Notes: generated from the sequence alone by a model not told the origin. DNA of 64,000 nt from Erwinia billingiae Eb661 (GCF_000196615.1 NC_014306.1:3348001-3412000), one strand, 5' to 3'. Positions 9,070 to 19,245 are shown, counted from the stretch's first letter. Made by a program: numbers and translations.

Positions 9070-10059
9070 ATGACCCGCGTAAACCTGATCACCGGCTTTT
9101 TAGGCAGTGGCAAAACCACAACCCTGCTGCACCTGCTGGCCAATAAACCCGAAAATGAGCAGTGGGCCGTGCTGGTCAATGAGTTTGGTGAAGTCGGCAT
9201 TGATGGTGCCCTGCTGGCAGACAGCGGTGCGATCCTGAAAGAGATCCCGGGCGGCTGCATGTGCTGCGTCAATGGATTACCGATGCAGGTCGGGTTGAAT
9301 ATGCTGCTGAGGCAGGCGAAGCCCGATCGCCTGCTGATTGAACCGACCGGTTTAGGCCATCCCAAACAGATCCTCGATATGCTGTCCGCCGAGGTTTACC
9401 GTCCGTGGCTGACGCTGGATGCCTCTTTATGTGTGCTGGATCCTCGCCAGCTTGCCGACCCACGCGTGGTGGAAAATGAAAATTTCCGCGACCAGCTGGC
9501 GGCCGCGGACATTATCGTCGCCAATAAAGAAGATCGCTGGCAGCAGGCAGATAAAGACGCGTTGGCGCAGTGGCAGGCAGCCGATGAACATCAGCGGCCC
9601 GTTGTTACCACCCACTTTGGCAAAATTGATCACGCTCTGCTGGCCGAACCGCGCATCAATCTGCGTCAGCTGCCAGCAGGTCAGCATCACGCCCATTCGC
9701 GTTCACAACCGCAGTCGGGCCTCGCGGCGCTGGCACTGACCTCGGGCGCGCGTTGGCGGCGGTCGTTGAATGCTGGCCAGGGTTATCATGCCTGCGGCTG
9801 GATATTCGACGCGGATACGGTGTTCGACACCATCGGGCTGCTGGAGTGGGTCCGGCTGGCGCCGGTTTCCCGCGTGAAAGGCGTTATGCGCATTGCGGAG
9901 GGATTAGTCAGTGTGAACCGTCAGGGAGACGACTTTCATATCGAAACCCGCGCGTCTTCCCCACCGGACAGTCGTATTGAGATGATCCATGAAGGAGAAG
10001 CCGACTGGAATGAACTACAATCTGCCTTGTTGAAACTTCGTTTAACTTTCACGGGTTAA
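9070..10059 (+). CDS. yeiR: Zinc-binding GTPase YeiR (COG0523/CobW family)
   Basis: YeiR is a cytoplasmic G3E GTPase of the metal-chaperone type; E. coli YeiR binds zinc with GTP-dependent affinity. The 329-residue protein (E. coli 328) has the P loop GFLGSGKT at residues 9-16. The family metal motif CMCC is at 63-66, followed by EPTGLGHP near 98 and the guanine-specificity motif NKED near 156. A His-rich patch HHAHSRS lies near 211, before the CobW C-terminal domain (about 225-329). The ribosome site is GGAGTGAGAG just before the ATG. It precedes lpxT by 39 bases, as in E. coli. No Zur box was identified. Confidence 0.93.
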   Translation: MTRVNLITGFLGSGKTTTLLHLLANKPENEQWAVLVNEFGEVGIDGALLADSGAILKEIPGGCMCCVNGLPMQVGLNMLLRQAKPDRLLIEPTGLGHPKQILDMLSAEVYRPWLTLDASLCVLDPRQLADPRVVENENFRDQLAAADIIVANKEDRWQQADKDALAQWQAADEHQRPVVTTHFGKIDHALLAEPRINLRQLPAGQHHAHSRSQPQSGLAALALTSGARWRRSLNAGQGYHACGWIFDADTVFDTIGLLEWVRLAPVSRVKGVMRIAEGLVSVNRQGDDFHIETRASSPPDSRIEMIHEGEADWNELQSALLKLRLTFTG

Positions 10060-10098
10060 TCTGCCCGGTTATTATTTCTTAATAAATCCTTAACACAA

Positions 10099-10815
10099 AT
10101 GACCACTAAACGTTTACTGATGATCCTGCTGCTGAACGCGCTGGGATTTGCGCTGTTTTTCTCATGGTATCTGCCTGAAAACCATGGCTTTTGGTTCCCG
10201 ATAGATAAAGACCTTTTCTATTGGTTCAACACCCATCTGGTGACCAGCAAGCCGCTGCTTTGGCTGTTGGCTATCACTAACTTCCGCGCGTTTGATGGCG
10301 TGTCGTTGTTAGCAATGGGTGCGCTTTACCTGCATTTCTGGCGCCGTGAAACGCCCGTCGGCCGTCGCCGCCTGTTGGCGATCGGCATTGCGATGCTTAT
10401 TTGTGCCGTGGTGCTGAATCAGCTGGGCCATTTAATTCCGGTTTCCCATCCCAGCCCGACCAAATTCTTCCCGGATGTGAATCACGTGTCGAAATTAACC
10501 GGCATTCCGGCGAAAGATGCCTCGGCAGATAGTTTCCCTGGCGATCACGGTATGATGCTGATGATATTTGCCTGCTTTATGCTGCGTTATTTCAGCCGCA
10601 GGGCATTTATGCTTGCCGTGGCGATTGTGCTGATCTTTGCCGCGCCACGGATCATGATTGGTGCGCACTGGTTTACCGATGTGGTAGTCGGTTCGCTCTC
10701 AATCGTGCTGGTGGGCATGAGCTGGTGCCTGATGACGCCGTTAAGTGACTTTATTGTAAATGCGTTATATCGTCATTTGCCGGGTAAATATAAGCCTGTT
10801 CAGTCATCTTCTTAG
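10099..10815 (+). CDS. lpxT: Lipid A 1-diphosphate synthase LpxT (PAP2 family)
   Basis: LpxT transfers a phosphate from undecaprenyl diphosphate to the 1-phosphate of lipid A on the periplasmic face of the inner membrane. This recycles the carrier lipid and modifies surface charge. The 238-residue protein (E. coli 237) has six hydrophobic segments and the PAP2 acid-phosphatase motifs KDASADSFPGDHGMM (about 137-151) and GAHWFTDVVVGS (about 192-203), which contain the catalytic His residues. It follows yeiR closely and probably shares its transcript. In E. coli it competes with EptA for the same phosphate site. Confidence 0.94.
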   Translation: MTTKRLLMILLLNALGFALFFSWYLPENHGFWFPIDKDLFYWFNTHLVTSKPLLWLLAITNFRAFDGVSLLAMGALYLHFWRRETPVGRRRLLAIGIAMLICAVVLNQLGHLIPVSHPSPTKFFPDVNHVSKLTGIPAKDASADSFPGDHGMMLMIFACFMLRYFSRRAFMLAVAIVLIFAAPRIMIGAHWFTDVVVGSLSIVLVGMSWCLMTPLSDFIVNALYRHLPGKYKPVQSSS

Positions 10816-11322
10816 CAATAACGCCAGCCGTTAATGGGATAACAGGAAATCGTCCTGCCATTAACGGCTTAAAAAATCGTTAGCATCCTAATTAAGTGAC
10901 ACTCAAAAGATTTCATTATGGTTACAGCCCTCTTAAAATGGTGACTTAACGCCATTGTCCAGCGTGATTAATCTCACTTTTTTAGCATAGCCTTTTTTTT
11001 ACCCAATTTTTCTCATATTTCCCTCAAGCTTTCCTCACGATTGTCGATATTGTAGGCGCATTCTTACATTTCTGTTTCACATCATAAAATCCTATAAAAA
11101 AGTCGCTAAAACCCCTCGCCACGGGGCTTGTATTCGGGTAACCTCAATTTCCATTAGGCTGCATTCGTAGACTAATTCCAGGATTTACACTCAAAACTGT
11201 GCGCTTTTCCACAATTTCGGGTTTCAGGAATTGTCTTAGACTGTTGCGCTAATTAATCTCGTTCCGTTTTATCACTTATCTAGCGACCTCGTCGTTAAGG
11301 ACCTCAAGGGATCACAAACATA
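10816..11322 (+). promoter_or_regulatory. 507-base leader and control region of mepS
   Basis: The region is AT-rich and contains no convincing gene. From left to right it holds the lpxT hairpin and a CRP-like element GTGA-N6-TCAC at 10964-10977. It also holds several T-rich tracts and an element at 11225-11238 (minus strand TAAGACAATTCCTG) that matches the RcsAB box at 11 of 14 positions. No perfect -35/-10 pair was found. The ribosome site AAGGGA sits unusually far (about 11 bases) from the mepS start. Confidence 0.45.
10826..10869. repeat. Long two-level hairpin downstream of lpxT
   Basis: Outer arms AGCCGTTAATGG and CCATTAACGGCT enclose inner arms CAGGA and TCCTG around a 5-base loop. The structure lies about 10 bases after the lpxT stop but has no T run on either strand, so it may act as an mRNA 3'-end stabiliser or a factor-assisted terminator. 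Confidence 0.6.
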
Positions 11323-11898
11323 ATGGTCAAGTCTCAACCAATACTGAGATATATCTGGCGGGTGTTACCCGCGGTCGCGTTAGCGACAGTTTTATCAGCA
11401 TGTAGCTCGACGAATACCAGCAATAATGCACAAACTGATACTCATGCAGTTAAGGGCCAGAACGGCTTTTTACTTCAAGCGTCTCAGGATGAATTCGAAC
11501 AGATGGTCCAAAATGTGGATATCAAATCCCGCCTGATGGATCAGTATGCAGACTGGAAAGGCGTTCGCTATCGCCTTGGCGGTACCAGCAAGCGCGGCAT
11601 TGATTGTTCGGCATTTGTACAGACCACCTTCCGTGAGCAGTTTGGACTCGATCTGCCTCGTTCAACTTACGAGCAGGAAGACACCGGAAAGAGCATTAAT
11701 CGTGGCAAGTTACGCCCAGGAGATTTAGTACTGTTCCGCGCCGGTTCCACCGGACGCCATGTCGGTATCTATCTTGGCAACGATAACTTTGTACACGCAT
11801 CGACCAGCAGCGGCGTGATGATTTCGAATCTGAACGACAGCTACTGGAAGACGCGGTATCGCGAAGCTCGCCGGGTCCTTAGCCATATGCCTGGCTGA
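11323..11898 (+). CDS. mepS: Murein DD-endopeptidase MepS (Spr), lipoprotein
   Basis: MepS cuts the D-Ala-mDAP cross-links of peptidoglycan so that new strands can be inserted. It is an outer-membrane lipoprotein of 191 residues (E. coli 188). The lipobox LSAC puts the lipidated cysteine at 27. The NlpC/P60 domain (about 70-185) has catalytic Cys95 in [12 protein letters not shown] and histidines in GRHVGIYLG and DNFVHASTS. In E. coli its level is set by NlpI-Prc proteolysis; here the long upstream region suggests transcriptional or leader control as well. A strong terminator follows. Confidence 0.96.
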   Translation: MVKSQPILRYIWRVLPAVALATVLSACSSTNTSNNAQTDTHAVKGQNGFLLQASQDEFEQMVQNVDIKSRLMDQYADWKGVRYRLGGTSKRGIDCSAFVQTTFREQFGLDLPRSTYEQEDTGKSINRGKLRPGDLVLFRAGSTGRHVGIYLGNDNFVHASTSSGVMISNLNDSYWKTRYREARRVLSHMPG

Positions 11899-11937
11899 TT
11901 TCAATCCCTTGAAGTCCGCGGAAAAACGAGATAACAG

Positions 11938-11963
11938 AACGCTGCTTCGGCAGCGTTTTTTTT
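11938..11963 (+). terminator. Intrinsic terminator of mepS
   Basis: An 8-bp stem AACGCTGC/GCAGCGTT is closed by the stable tetraloop TTCG and followed by a run of T residues. It lies about 40 bases after the mepS stop codon. Confidence 0.93.
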
Positions 11964-12008
11964 GGTTTACAGGGACATAAAAAACGGCGCTCCCCGGAGA
12001 TCCCCACA

Positions 12009-13613
12009 ATGCCACTGACAAAAACGATAACGCGGCATGTGACCAATCCGCGCAAGATTGCCCAGTTTAGTGCCGCTATTGGCGTCTTATTATTTTTTCT
12101 CTTTATTGTCATTACCCTGCTTTTGCTCTGGCACCAGCGCGCCAGAAATCATGACCGGCTGGCCAGCGAAACCCAAAATTACGTCATTCATTCTTTGACA
12201 GAGCTGCGGCAGACGCTGGCGCCGTTACTCTCAGTCACCACCCTTTCCTGCCCTGCGGTAAACAGCACGCTGACGCAGAAGGCCGCCTTTGCCGGTAATA
12301 TCCGGGCCATTTTACTGGTCAGTGATAATATCGCCTTTTGCTCTTCCGCCACTGGCGCCATGCAGGTCGCCGTTTCCCGGCTGTCACCAGACACGCAAAC
12401 CAGCCATGCGTCTGATATCCAGCTCCTTGCCGACACGCCAATGGTGCCCGGTAAACCGGCGATTGCCTTGTGGTTAAAAGGCCCCGGCGCGCAGGGAAGT
12501 GGTGTCCTGACCACGCTAAATATTAACCTCACAGATTATCTGCTGATGGCCGCAACGCAGCAGGAAGTCAGTGGTATGGCCATCGTGGCAGGGAATAACG
12601 CGCTGACCACCTGGCAGCGACGGGTCATTTCCGTTAAAGACCTCCCCGCTTCCCCACTTAAAACCATCGCCATTCCTGGCTATGACATGACCCTGCAACT
12701 GTATGGCAAAACCTTGCCGGCAAAGGATATCAATCTGATCCTGCTGGCGGGGTTACTGCTGGGTCTGCTCGGCGGCAGCGGCTGCTTCCTGCTGATGACG
12801 CTGAAAATAAAGCCCGGCAAGGAGATCCTGCTGGGTATTAAGCGCGGTGAGTTTCATGTGGAGTATCAGCCGGTGGTCGAAGTTTCCACCGGCAAAGCAG
12901 TAGGACTGGAAGCGCTGCTGCGCTGGACGCACCCAACGGAAGGCCCTATCTCGCCAGATACCTTTATCAGCTATGCCGAAGGGAAAAATATGATTATCCC
13001 GCTGACCCGTCATCTGTTTCAGCTGGTCGCCAGGGATGCGCACAAATTTCGCCATGCGGTGCCTGCCGGCGTGAGCCTGGGATTAAATCTTTCTCCTAAG
13101 CACCTTATTGATGCCGGTTTTATTCAGGACGTGAAAAACTGGCTGGCTTCGATGCCCGTTAACCACTTCAGCTACATTTTCGAAATTACCGAACGGACGA
13201 TGGTGGAAAAGAATAATGCTGATGAAGTGTTCGACTGGATCCACCAGCAGGGGATCCGCATTGCCATTGACGACTTTGGCACCGGGCACAGCGCATTAAT
13301 CTATCTGGAACAGTTTAAGTTCGATTATTTAAAAATCGATCGCGGCTTTGTGCAAAGTATTGGCCTGCAAACCGTTACCTCACCGGTATTGGATACCGTA
13401 TTAACGCTGGGCAGAACGCTTAATCTGCGCACCGTTGCCGAAGGGGTGGAAACCCAGCAGCAGGTCAGGTGGCTGCTTCAGCACGGCGTCACCTATATGC
13501 AGGGGTTTTATTTCAGCCGCCCGCGTACGGTTTCCCAGCTGATTGAATATTTTAATGAAGAGCGGGCGCGGGGTCCTGTGTCCCTGCCGGCCAACGACTG
13601 TCTGGAAGCGTAA
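12009..13613 (+). CDS. pdeN: Cyclic-di-GMP phosphodiesterase PdeN (Rtn), CSS-EAL type
   Basis: PdeN hydrolyses c-di-GMP at the inner membrane. The 534-residue protein (E. coli 518) has an N-terminal helix (about 15-42) and a periplasmic CSS sensor domain whose motif is visible as AFCSSATG near residue 118. A second helix lies near 240-262 and a cytoplasmic EAL domain at about 275-525. The catalytic set is intact: EALLRW, NLSPKHL, EITERT, AIDDFGTGHSALIYL, DYLKIDR and AEGVET. CSS domains of this family respond to disulfide-bond state in the periplasm. A GGAG ribosome site precedes the ATG. The gene lies between mepS and yejA, as in E. coli. Confidence 0.94.
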   Translation: MPLTKTITRHVTNPRKIAQFSAAIGVLLFFLFIVITLLLLWHQRARNHDRLASETQNYVIHSLTELRQTLAPLLSVTTLSCPAVNSTLTQKAAFAGNIRAILLVSDNIAFCSSATGAMQVAVSRLSPDTQTSHASDIQLLADTPMVPGKPAIALWLKGPGAQGSGVLTTLNINLTDYLLMAATQQEVSGMAIVAGNNALTTWQRRVISVKDLPASPLKTIAIPGYDMTLQLYGKTLPAKDINLILLAGLLLGLLGGSGCFLLMTLKIKPGKEILLGIKRGEFHVEYQPVVEVSTGKAVGLEALLRWTHPTEGPISPDTFISYAEGKNMIIPLTRHLFQLVARDAHKFRHAVPAGVSLGLNLSPKHLIDAGFIQDVKNWLASMPVNHFSYIFEITERTMVEKNNADEVFDWIHQQGIRIAIDDFGTGHSALIYLEQFKFDYLKIDRGFVQSIGLQTVTSPVLDTVLTLGRTLNLRTVAEGVETQQQVRWLLQHGVTYMQGFYFSRPRTVSQLIEYFNEERARGPVSLPANDCLEA

Positions 13614-13699
13614 AGTGCGGGATTTACGCATTGCTTCGCCTGTTCTCCTGCTGCTACGCTTGCACAGTGCGTTTTTTTCTCCCGGAGCCGAATAACACC

Positions 13700-15508
13700 A
13701 TGATATTGCGCTGGTTTACTTTTTTACTCTTCAGCGTGACGGCTGCCGTCGCCCAGGCTGAAAATATCAATGAGAGTTATGCCTTCGCGCAACTCGGTGA
13801 ACCCAAATACGCCACCGACTTCACCCACTACGACTATGCCAATCCTGCTGCGCCCAAAGGCGGCAGCGTCACGCTGTCGGCGATTGGCACCTATGACAAC
13901 TTCAACCGCTTTGCGATGCGCGGCAATCCCGGTGCCGGTACAGACACCTTATATGATTCCCTGTTCACCACCTCCGATGATGAAACCGGCAGCTATTATC
14001 CGTTGATTGCCGAGTTCGCCCGTTATCCGGATGACAGCCGCTGGGTGGAAGTGACGCTGAACCCGCAGGCGCGATTCCAGGACGGATCGCCGATCACCGC
14101 CGACGACGTTGCCTTCACTTTTCACAAATTTATGACCGAAGGCGTGCCGCAGTATCGCGTGTTTTATAAAGGCGTGACGGCGAAAGCCATTTCCCGCCTG
14201 ACCGTGCGTTTTGAACTGCCTGAAAGCGATCGCGATAAAATGCTTTCCCTGCTCTCGACGCCGGTATTTCCAGAGAAATTCTGGAAGGATCACAATCTGG
14301 GCGAACCGCTCGCCAGCCCGCCGTTATCCAGCGGCCCTTATCGCATTACCGCGTATAAAGTGGGCCAGTCGATCACCTATTCTCGCGTGAAGGATTACTG
14401 GGCCGCCAATTTACCGGTGAATAAAGGACGGTTTAATTTCGATACGCTGCGCTACGACTATTACCTTGATGACAACGTGGCCTTTGAAGCCTTTAAAGCC
14501 GGTGCGTTTGATTTTCGCACCGAAGGGTCGGCCAAAAAGTGGGCAACGCAATATCGCGGCAAGAACTTTGAGAATCACTTCATTACCAAAGACGAACAGC
14601 CGAATGATGTGGCCACTGCCAGCAGCTGGCTGGCGTTTAACGTGCAAAAACCGCAGTTCAGCGATCGTCGGGTGCGGGAAGCGATCTCCCTCGCCTTTGA
14701 TTTTGAATGGATGAATAAAGCGCTGTTCTACCATGCCTATAACCGTACCAACAGCTATTTCCAGAACACCGAATATGCCGCGCGAAACTATCCGGATGCC
14801 AAAGAGCTTGAGCTGCTGGGCCCCTTAAAAGGCAAAATACCGGATGAGGTGTTTTCACAAATTTATCAGCCACCGAAAACCGACGGCAGCGGCTATGACC
14901 GGGCGAATTTGCTTAAGGCGCTGGCGCTGCTGAAACAGGCCGGCTGGGAGCTTAAAAATCAGAAGCTGACCAATGTGAAAACCGGCAAGCCCTTTACCTT
15001 TGAACTGTTGCTGCGCAGTGGCGGCAACGATCAGTGGGTACTGCCTTTCCAGCATACGCTGAGCAGATTGGGCATCACGCTGAACGTTCGCCAGGTCGAC
15101 AGCTCGCAGTATCTCGCGCGCCTGCGCAAAAGTGATTTTGATATGCTGCCCTCGCCCTACCCGGCGATGACCTTCCCGGACAGCAATCTGCAATTCTACT
15201 GGGCGTCCTCTTTTATCAGTTCCAGCTATAACCGCCCGCATGTGATGAACCCGGTTCTCGATGAGCTAATCGCCCAGATCAACCAGCATCAGGGCGATCG
15301 GGCCGCGCTTCTGCCGTTGGGTCGCGCGCTGGATCGGGTGCTGACCTGGAGTTATTACATGATCCCGATGTGGTATAACGCCACCAACCGGTATGCTTAC
15401 TGGAATAAGTTTTCAATGCCATCGACCCGCCCGACCTATTCTCTGGGCTTCGATAACTGGTGGTATGATGTGAACAAAGCCGCGCAGCTGCCGGCCCAAC
15501 GTCGTTAA
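13700..15508 (+). CDS. yejA: YejA, periplasmic peptide-binding protein of the YejABEF importer
   Basis: YejA is the solute-binding subunit of an ABC importer known to take up microcin C-type peptides and implicated in resistance to antimicrobial peptides. The ATG at 13700 was chosen because it begins a clean signal peptide ([20 protein letters not shown]) and follows a GGAG; an upstream in-frame ATG at 13631 would add 23 unlikely residues. The 602-residue chain (E. coli 604) has the extracellular SBP family 5 fold, with [18 protein letters not shown] start, [17 protein letters not shown] near 130 and a C-terminal tail typical of the oligopeptide-binding group. It heads the yejABEF operon. Confidence 0.95.
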   Translation: MILRWFTFLLFSVTAAVAQAENINESYAFAQLGEPKYATDFTHYDYANPAAPKGGSVTLSAIGTYDNFNRFAMRGNPGAGTDTLYDSLFTTSDDETGSYYPLIAEFARYPDDSRWVEVTLNPQARFQDGSPITADDVAFTFHKFMTEGVPQYRVFYKGVTAKAISRLTVRFELPESDRDKMLSLLSTPVFPEKFWKDHNLGEPLASPPLSSGPYRITAYKVGQSITYSRVKDYWAANLPVNKGRFNFDTLRYDYYLDDNVAFEAFKAGAFDFRTEGSAKKWATQYRGKNFENHFITKDEQPNDVATASSWLAFNVQKPQFSDRRVREAISLAFDFEWMNKALFYHAYNRTNSYFQNTEYAARNYPDAKELELLGPLKGKIPDEVFSQIYQPPKTDGSGYDRANLLKALALLKQAGWELKNQKLTNVKTGKPFTFELLLRSGGNDQWVLPFQHTLSRLGITLNVRQVDSSQYLARLRKSDFDMLPSPYPAMTFPDSNLQFYWASSFISSSYNRPHVMNPVLDELIAQINQHQGDRAALLPLGRALDRVLTWSYYMIPMWYNATNRYAYWNKFSMPSTRPTYSLGFDNWWYDVNKAAQLPAQRR

Positions 15509-15518
15509 GGAGTCAGGA

Positions 15519-16607
15519 TTGGGCGCTTATTTACTCCGCAGACTGCTGCTGGTGATCCCCACGCTGTGGGCGATCATCACCATCAATTTCTTTATCGTGC
15601 AGATTGCGCCCGGTGGGCCGGTCGATCAGGCTTTGGCGAATATTGAGTTTGGCCAGACCACCGGCATGCCGGGCGGCAACAGCGGTGAAAGTCAGAGCCG
15701 GGCCAAACTCAGTGCTAATCCCGGTGACAGCCAGTATCGCGGCTCGCGCGGCTTAGACCCGGAAGTGATCGCTGAGATCACTAAACGCTACGGGTTTGAT
15801 AAACCGCTGTATGAACGCTACTTCACCATGCTGTGGAACTATGCCCGCTTTGATTTTGGCGACAGCCTGTTCCGCAGCAGCTCGGTGCTCCAACTGGTCA
15901 AGGACAGCCTGCCGGTCTCCATCACCCTCGGGTTATGGAGCACGCTGATCATTTATCTGGTCTCCATTCCGCTGGGGATCAAAAAAGCGGTGCGCAACGG
16001 CAGCGCCTTCGATATCTGGAGCAGCACGCTGATCATTATCGGCTATGCCATTCCCTCCTTCCTGTTCGGTATTTTATTGATCGTGCTGTTTGCCGGCGGC
16101 AGCTATCTCGACTGGTTCCCGCTGCGCGGCCTGGTGTCAGCGCAATTTGATTCGCTGCCGTGGTACGGCAAGATTGGAGATTATCTCTGGCACATTACCC
16201 TGCCGGTGATAGCCACGGTCATTGGCGGCTTTGCCACCCTGACCATGCTGACCAAGAACTCGTTTATGGATGAGATTCGCAAGCAGTATGTGGTGACCGC
16301 CCGTGCCAAAGGGCTGGATGAGAAGAAAATTCTCTATCGCCACGTGTTCCGTAACGCCATGCTGCTGGTGATTGCCGGTTTCCCGGCCACCTTTATCAGC
16401 ATGTTTTTCACCGGCTCGCTGTTAATCGAAGTGATGTTCTCACTCAATGGCCTGGGCCTGCTGGGCTATGACGCCACTATTCAGCGCGACTATCCGGTGA
16501 TGTTTGGCACGCTGTATATTTTCACGCTGATTGGCCTGCTGCTGAATATCCTTAGCGATATCACTTATACGCTGGTCGATCCGCGCATTGATTTTGAGGG
16601 ACGATAA
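15519..16607 (+). CDS. yejB: YejB, inner-membrane permease of the YejABEF importer
   Basis: YejB is one of two membrane subunits that form the peptide channel. The protein has 362 residues. It starts at TTG (15519), six bases after AAGGAG; no in-frame ATG gives a better match, and the N terminus [20 protein letters not shown] is the one conserved in the family. Six membrane segments and the EAA-type coupling motif (about [22 protein letters not shown]) are visible. The end of the gene overlaps yejE by one base (TAATG). Confidence 0.95.
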   Translation: MGAYLLRRLLLVIPTLWAIITINFFIVQIAPGGPVDQALANIEFGQTTGMPGGNSGESQSRAKLSANPGDSQYRGSRGLDPEVIAEITKRYGFDKPLYERYFTMLWNYARFDFGDSLFRSSSVLQLVKDSLPVSITLGLWSTLIIYLVSIPLGIKKAVRNGSAFDIWSSTLIIIGYAIPSFLFGILLIVLFAGGSYLDWFPLRGLVSAQFDSLPWYGKIGDYLWHITLPVIATVIGGFATLTMLTKNSFMDEIRKQYVVTARAKGLDEKKILYRHVFRNAMLLVIAGFPATFISMFFTGSLLIEVMFSLNGLGLLGYDATIQRDYPVMFGTLYIFTLIGLLLNILSDITYTLVDPRIDFEGR

Positions 16608-17632
16608 TGAGCCGCTTAAGCCCCGTTAATCAGGCGCGCTGGGCGCGATTCCGTCATAACCGCCGCGGTTACTGGTCGCTGTGGATTTTTGCCATGCTGT
16701 TTGTGCTCTGCCTGGGTGCCGAGCTGCTGGCCAACGACAAGCCGCTGCTGGTGCATTATCACGACCGCACCTATTTCCCGCTGGTCATCGATTATGAAGA
16801 AACCGATTTTGGCGGCCCGCTGGCCACCGCAGCGGATTATCAGGATCCCTGGCTGAAGTCGCGTATTGATAAGGAAGGGTGGGCGATTTGGGCGCCGATC
16901 CGCTTCGGTGACGGCACCATTAACTTTGCCACCACGGTGCCCTTCCCTTCCCCACCTTCAGCGCAGAACTGGCTGGGCACCGACGCCAACGGCGGCGATG
17001 TGCTGGCGCGCATCCTCTACGGTATGCGCATCTCCCTGCTGTTTGGCCTGATGCTGACGCTGATTTCCAGCGTGATTGGGGTGATTGTTGGCGCCTCGCA
17101 GGGCTATTACGGCGGCAAAGTGGATTTATGGGGCCAGCGCTTTATTGAAGTCTGGTCCGGGATGCCAACGCTGTTCCTGATTATTCTGTTGTCGAGCGTC
17201 ATCCAACCGGGTTTCTGGTGGCTACTGGCAATTACGGTGGTCTTTGGCTGGATGCAGTTGGTGGGCGTGGTCCGGGTGGAGTTTCTGCGCACCCGCAACT
17301 TCGACTACATTCGTGCTGCGCAGGCGCTGGGCGTAAGCGACCGTAAAATCATGTCGCGCCACATGTTGCCCAACGCGATGGTCGCCACGCTGACCTATCT
17401 GCCGTTTATCCTCTGTGGCTCGATCACCACGCTGACCTCGCTGGACTTCCTTGGCTTTGGCCTGCCGCTCGGTTCGCCTTCGCTGGGTGAACTGCTGTTG
17501 CAGGGCAAAAATAATCTGCAGGCGCCCTGGCTTGGCATCACCGCCTTCTTCTCGCTGGCGATCCTGCTGTCGCTGTTAATTTTTATCGGTGAAGCGGTTC
17601 GCGACGCCTTTGACCCCAGTAAGGTGTACTGA
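16607..17632 (+). CDS. yejE: YejE, inner-membrane permease of the YejABEF importer
   Basis: YejE pairs with YejB as the second transmembrane subunit. The 341-residue chain has a first helix near residue 23, a long periplasmic segment (about 45-130) and five more helices. The coupling motif RAAQALGVSDRKIMSRHMLPNA lies near residue 240, split here by its conserved Gly. It is linked by one-base overlaps to yejB upstream and yejF downstream (TGATG), so the three are translationally coupled. Confidence 0.95.
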   Translation: MSRLSPVNQARWARFRHNRRGYWSLWIFAMLFVLCLGAELLANDKPLLVHYHDRTYFPLVIDYEETDFGGPLATAADYQDPWLKSRIDKEGWAIWAPIRFGDGTINFATTVPFPSPPSAQNWLGTDANGGDVLARILYGMRISLLFGLMLTLISSVIGVIVGASQGYYGGKVDLWGQRFIEVWSGMPTLFLIILLSSVIQPGFWWLLAITVVFGWMQLVGVVRVEFLRTRNFDYIRAAQALGVSDRKIMSRHMLPNAMVATLTYLPFILCGSITTLTSLDFLGFGLPLGSPSLGELLLQGKNNLQAPWLGITAFFSLAILLSLLIFIGEAVRDAFDPSKVY

Positions 17633-19215
17633 TGACGCTGCTGACCGTTAAAAATTTAAGCATTGCCTTCCGCCAGGCGGGCGTTGACCGCCAGGTGGTC
17701 AGTGACCTGTCGCTGTCGGTGGATGCTGGCGAAACGCTGGCGCTGGTCGGCGAGTCGGGGTCCGGCAAAAGCGTGACCGCACTGTCAATGATGCGTCTGT
17801 TGCCCACGCCGCCGGTAATTTACCCGCAGGGGGAAATCCTGTTTAACGGCCAGGATGTGCTGAAGGCCGATGAACGCACCTTGCGCGGGCTGCGTGGCAA
17901 CCGCATGGCAATGATATTTCAGGAACCGATGATCTCGCTGAACCCGCTGCACAGCATTGAGAAACAGCTGTACGAAGTGCTGTCGCTGCATCGCGGGATG
18001 CGTAAAGAGGCGGCGCGCGCGGAGATGCTGAGCTGTCTCGATCGGGTTGGCATCCGCCAGGCGGCGAAACGGCTGAATGATTTTCCGCACCAGCTTTCCG
18101 GCGGCGAGCGTCAGCGCGTGATGATCGCCATGGCGCTGTTGACGCAGCCACAGCTGTTGATTGCCGATGAACCGACCACCGCGCTGGATGTGACCGTGCA
18201 GGCGCAAATCCTGACGCTGCTGCGCGAGTTAAAGCAGGAGCTGAATATGGGCCTGCTGTTTATTACCCATAATCTGCGGATTGTCCGGCAGCTGGCAGAC
18301 AATGTGGTGGTGATGCGCAACGGCCAGGCGGTGGAAACCAATAGCACCACACAACTGTTCAGTGCGCCGCAACATGCCTATACCCAGGCGCTGCTGAACG
18401 CCGAACCGGAAGGTCGACCGGAGCCGGCAGACGTCGATGCTGAGCCCTTGCTGCGGGTTAAAAATTTGCGGGTGGCCTTTCCGATCAAACAGGGCTTTTT
18501 ACGGCGCATCACCGGCTACCATCATGCATTGAAGTCGTTAAGCTTTACCCTGCGGCCCGGCGAGAGTCTTGGGCTGGTAGGCGAGTCTGGCTCCGGTAAA
18601 AGCACCACCGGGCTGGCGCTACTCCGCCTGATCCAGTCCGAAGGTGAGATCTGGTTTAACGATCGGCCGCTTCATCAGTGGGATCGTCGTCAGATGCTGC
18701 CGGTTCGTCGTCAGGTGCAGGTGGTTTTCCAGGATCCCAACTCGTCGCTGAATCCGCGCCTTGACGTGCTGCAGATTATTGCCGAAGGCTTGCAGGTGCA
18801 TCATCCCGATCTGAACGCGGCCCAGCGCGAAGCTAGAGTGATTGCGGCGATGGAGGAAGTGGGGCTGGATGCGGAAACGCGCCACCGCTATCCGGCAGAA
18901 TTCTCCGGTGGCCAGCGCCAGCGCATTGCGATTGCCCGCGCGCTGATCCTTGAACCGCAGCTGATCATTCTGGATGAACCGACCTCTTCCCTCGATCGCT
19001 CGGTGCAGAAGCAGATTCTGGCCCTGTTGAAAAAACTGCAAAACACCCACCGGCTGGCGTATATCTTTATCAGCCACGATTTACAGGTGGTGCGCTCGCT
19101 CTGTCATCAGGTGGTGGTGTTGCGGGAAGGAGAAGTGGTTGAACAGGGAGAGTGCGAACAGCTGTTCGCTGCCCCGAAAGCCGACTATACCCGCCAGCTG
19201 CTGTCACTGGCCTGA
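17632..19215 (+). CDS. yejF: YejF, tandem ATPase of the YejABEF importer
   Basis: YejF powers peptide import from the cytoplasmic side. The 527-residue protein contains two ABC ATPase domains in one chain. The first (about 1-250) has Walker A GESGSGKS, signature LSGGERQRV and Walker B LLIADEPTTALD. The second (about 275-525) has Walker A GESGSGKS, signature FSGGQRQRI and LIILDEPTSSLD. Each is followed by an oligopeptide-transport C-terminal extension. Both nucleotide sites look intact. It is the last gene of the operon; a hairpin follows. Confidence 0.96.
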   Translation: MTLLTVKNLSIAFRQAGVDRQVVSDLSLSVDAGETLALVGESGSGKSVTALSMMRLLPTPPVIYPQGEILFNGQDVLKADERTLRGLRGNRMAMIFQEPMISLNPLHSIEKQLYEVLSLHRGMRKEAARAEMLSCLDRVGIRQAAKRLNDFPHQLSGGERQRVMIAMALLTQPQLLIADEPTTALDVTVQAQILTLLRELKQELNMGLLFITHNLRIVRQLADNVVVMRNGQAVETNSTTQLFSAPQHAYTQALLNAEPEGRPEPADVDAEPLLRVKNLRVAFPIKQGFLRRITGYHHALKSLSFTLRPGESLGLVGESGSGKSTTGLALLRLIQSEGEIWFNDRPLHQWDRRQMLPVRRQVQVVFQDPNSSLNPRLDVLQIIAEGLQVHHPDLNAAQREARVIAAMEEVGLDAETRHRYPAEFSGGQRQRIAIARALILEPQLIILDEPTSSLDRSVQKQILALLKKLQNTHRLAYIFISHDLQVVRSLCHQVVVLREGEVVEQGECEQLFAAPKADYTRQLLSLA

Positions 19216-19222
19216 GTCACTC

Positions 19223-19245
19223 TCTGCCTGATACGTTCAGGCAGA
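19223..19245. terminator. Hairpin between yejF and yejG
   Basis: TCTGCCTGA and TCAGGCAGA form a 9-bp stem around TACGT. It begins eight bases after the yejF stop and overlaps the final codons of the convergent yejG. No T run follows, so termination efficiency is uncertain. Confidence 0.55.

Noticed and set aside
12009..13613. Could the EAL protein be LapD, the c-di-GMP receptor that controls adhesin release?
   Set aside because: It has a CSS sensor domain, no GGDEF or HAMP domain and an intact EAL active site, and it sits at the pdeN locus. It is a phosphodiesterase, not LapD.
13631..13699. Longer N terminus for yejA
   Set aside because: The added 23 residues are not typical of the family, and the ATG at 13700 begins a clean signal peptide with a ribosome site before it.
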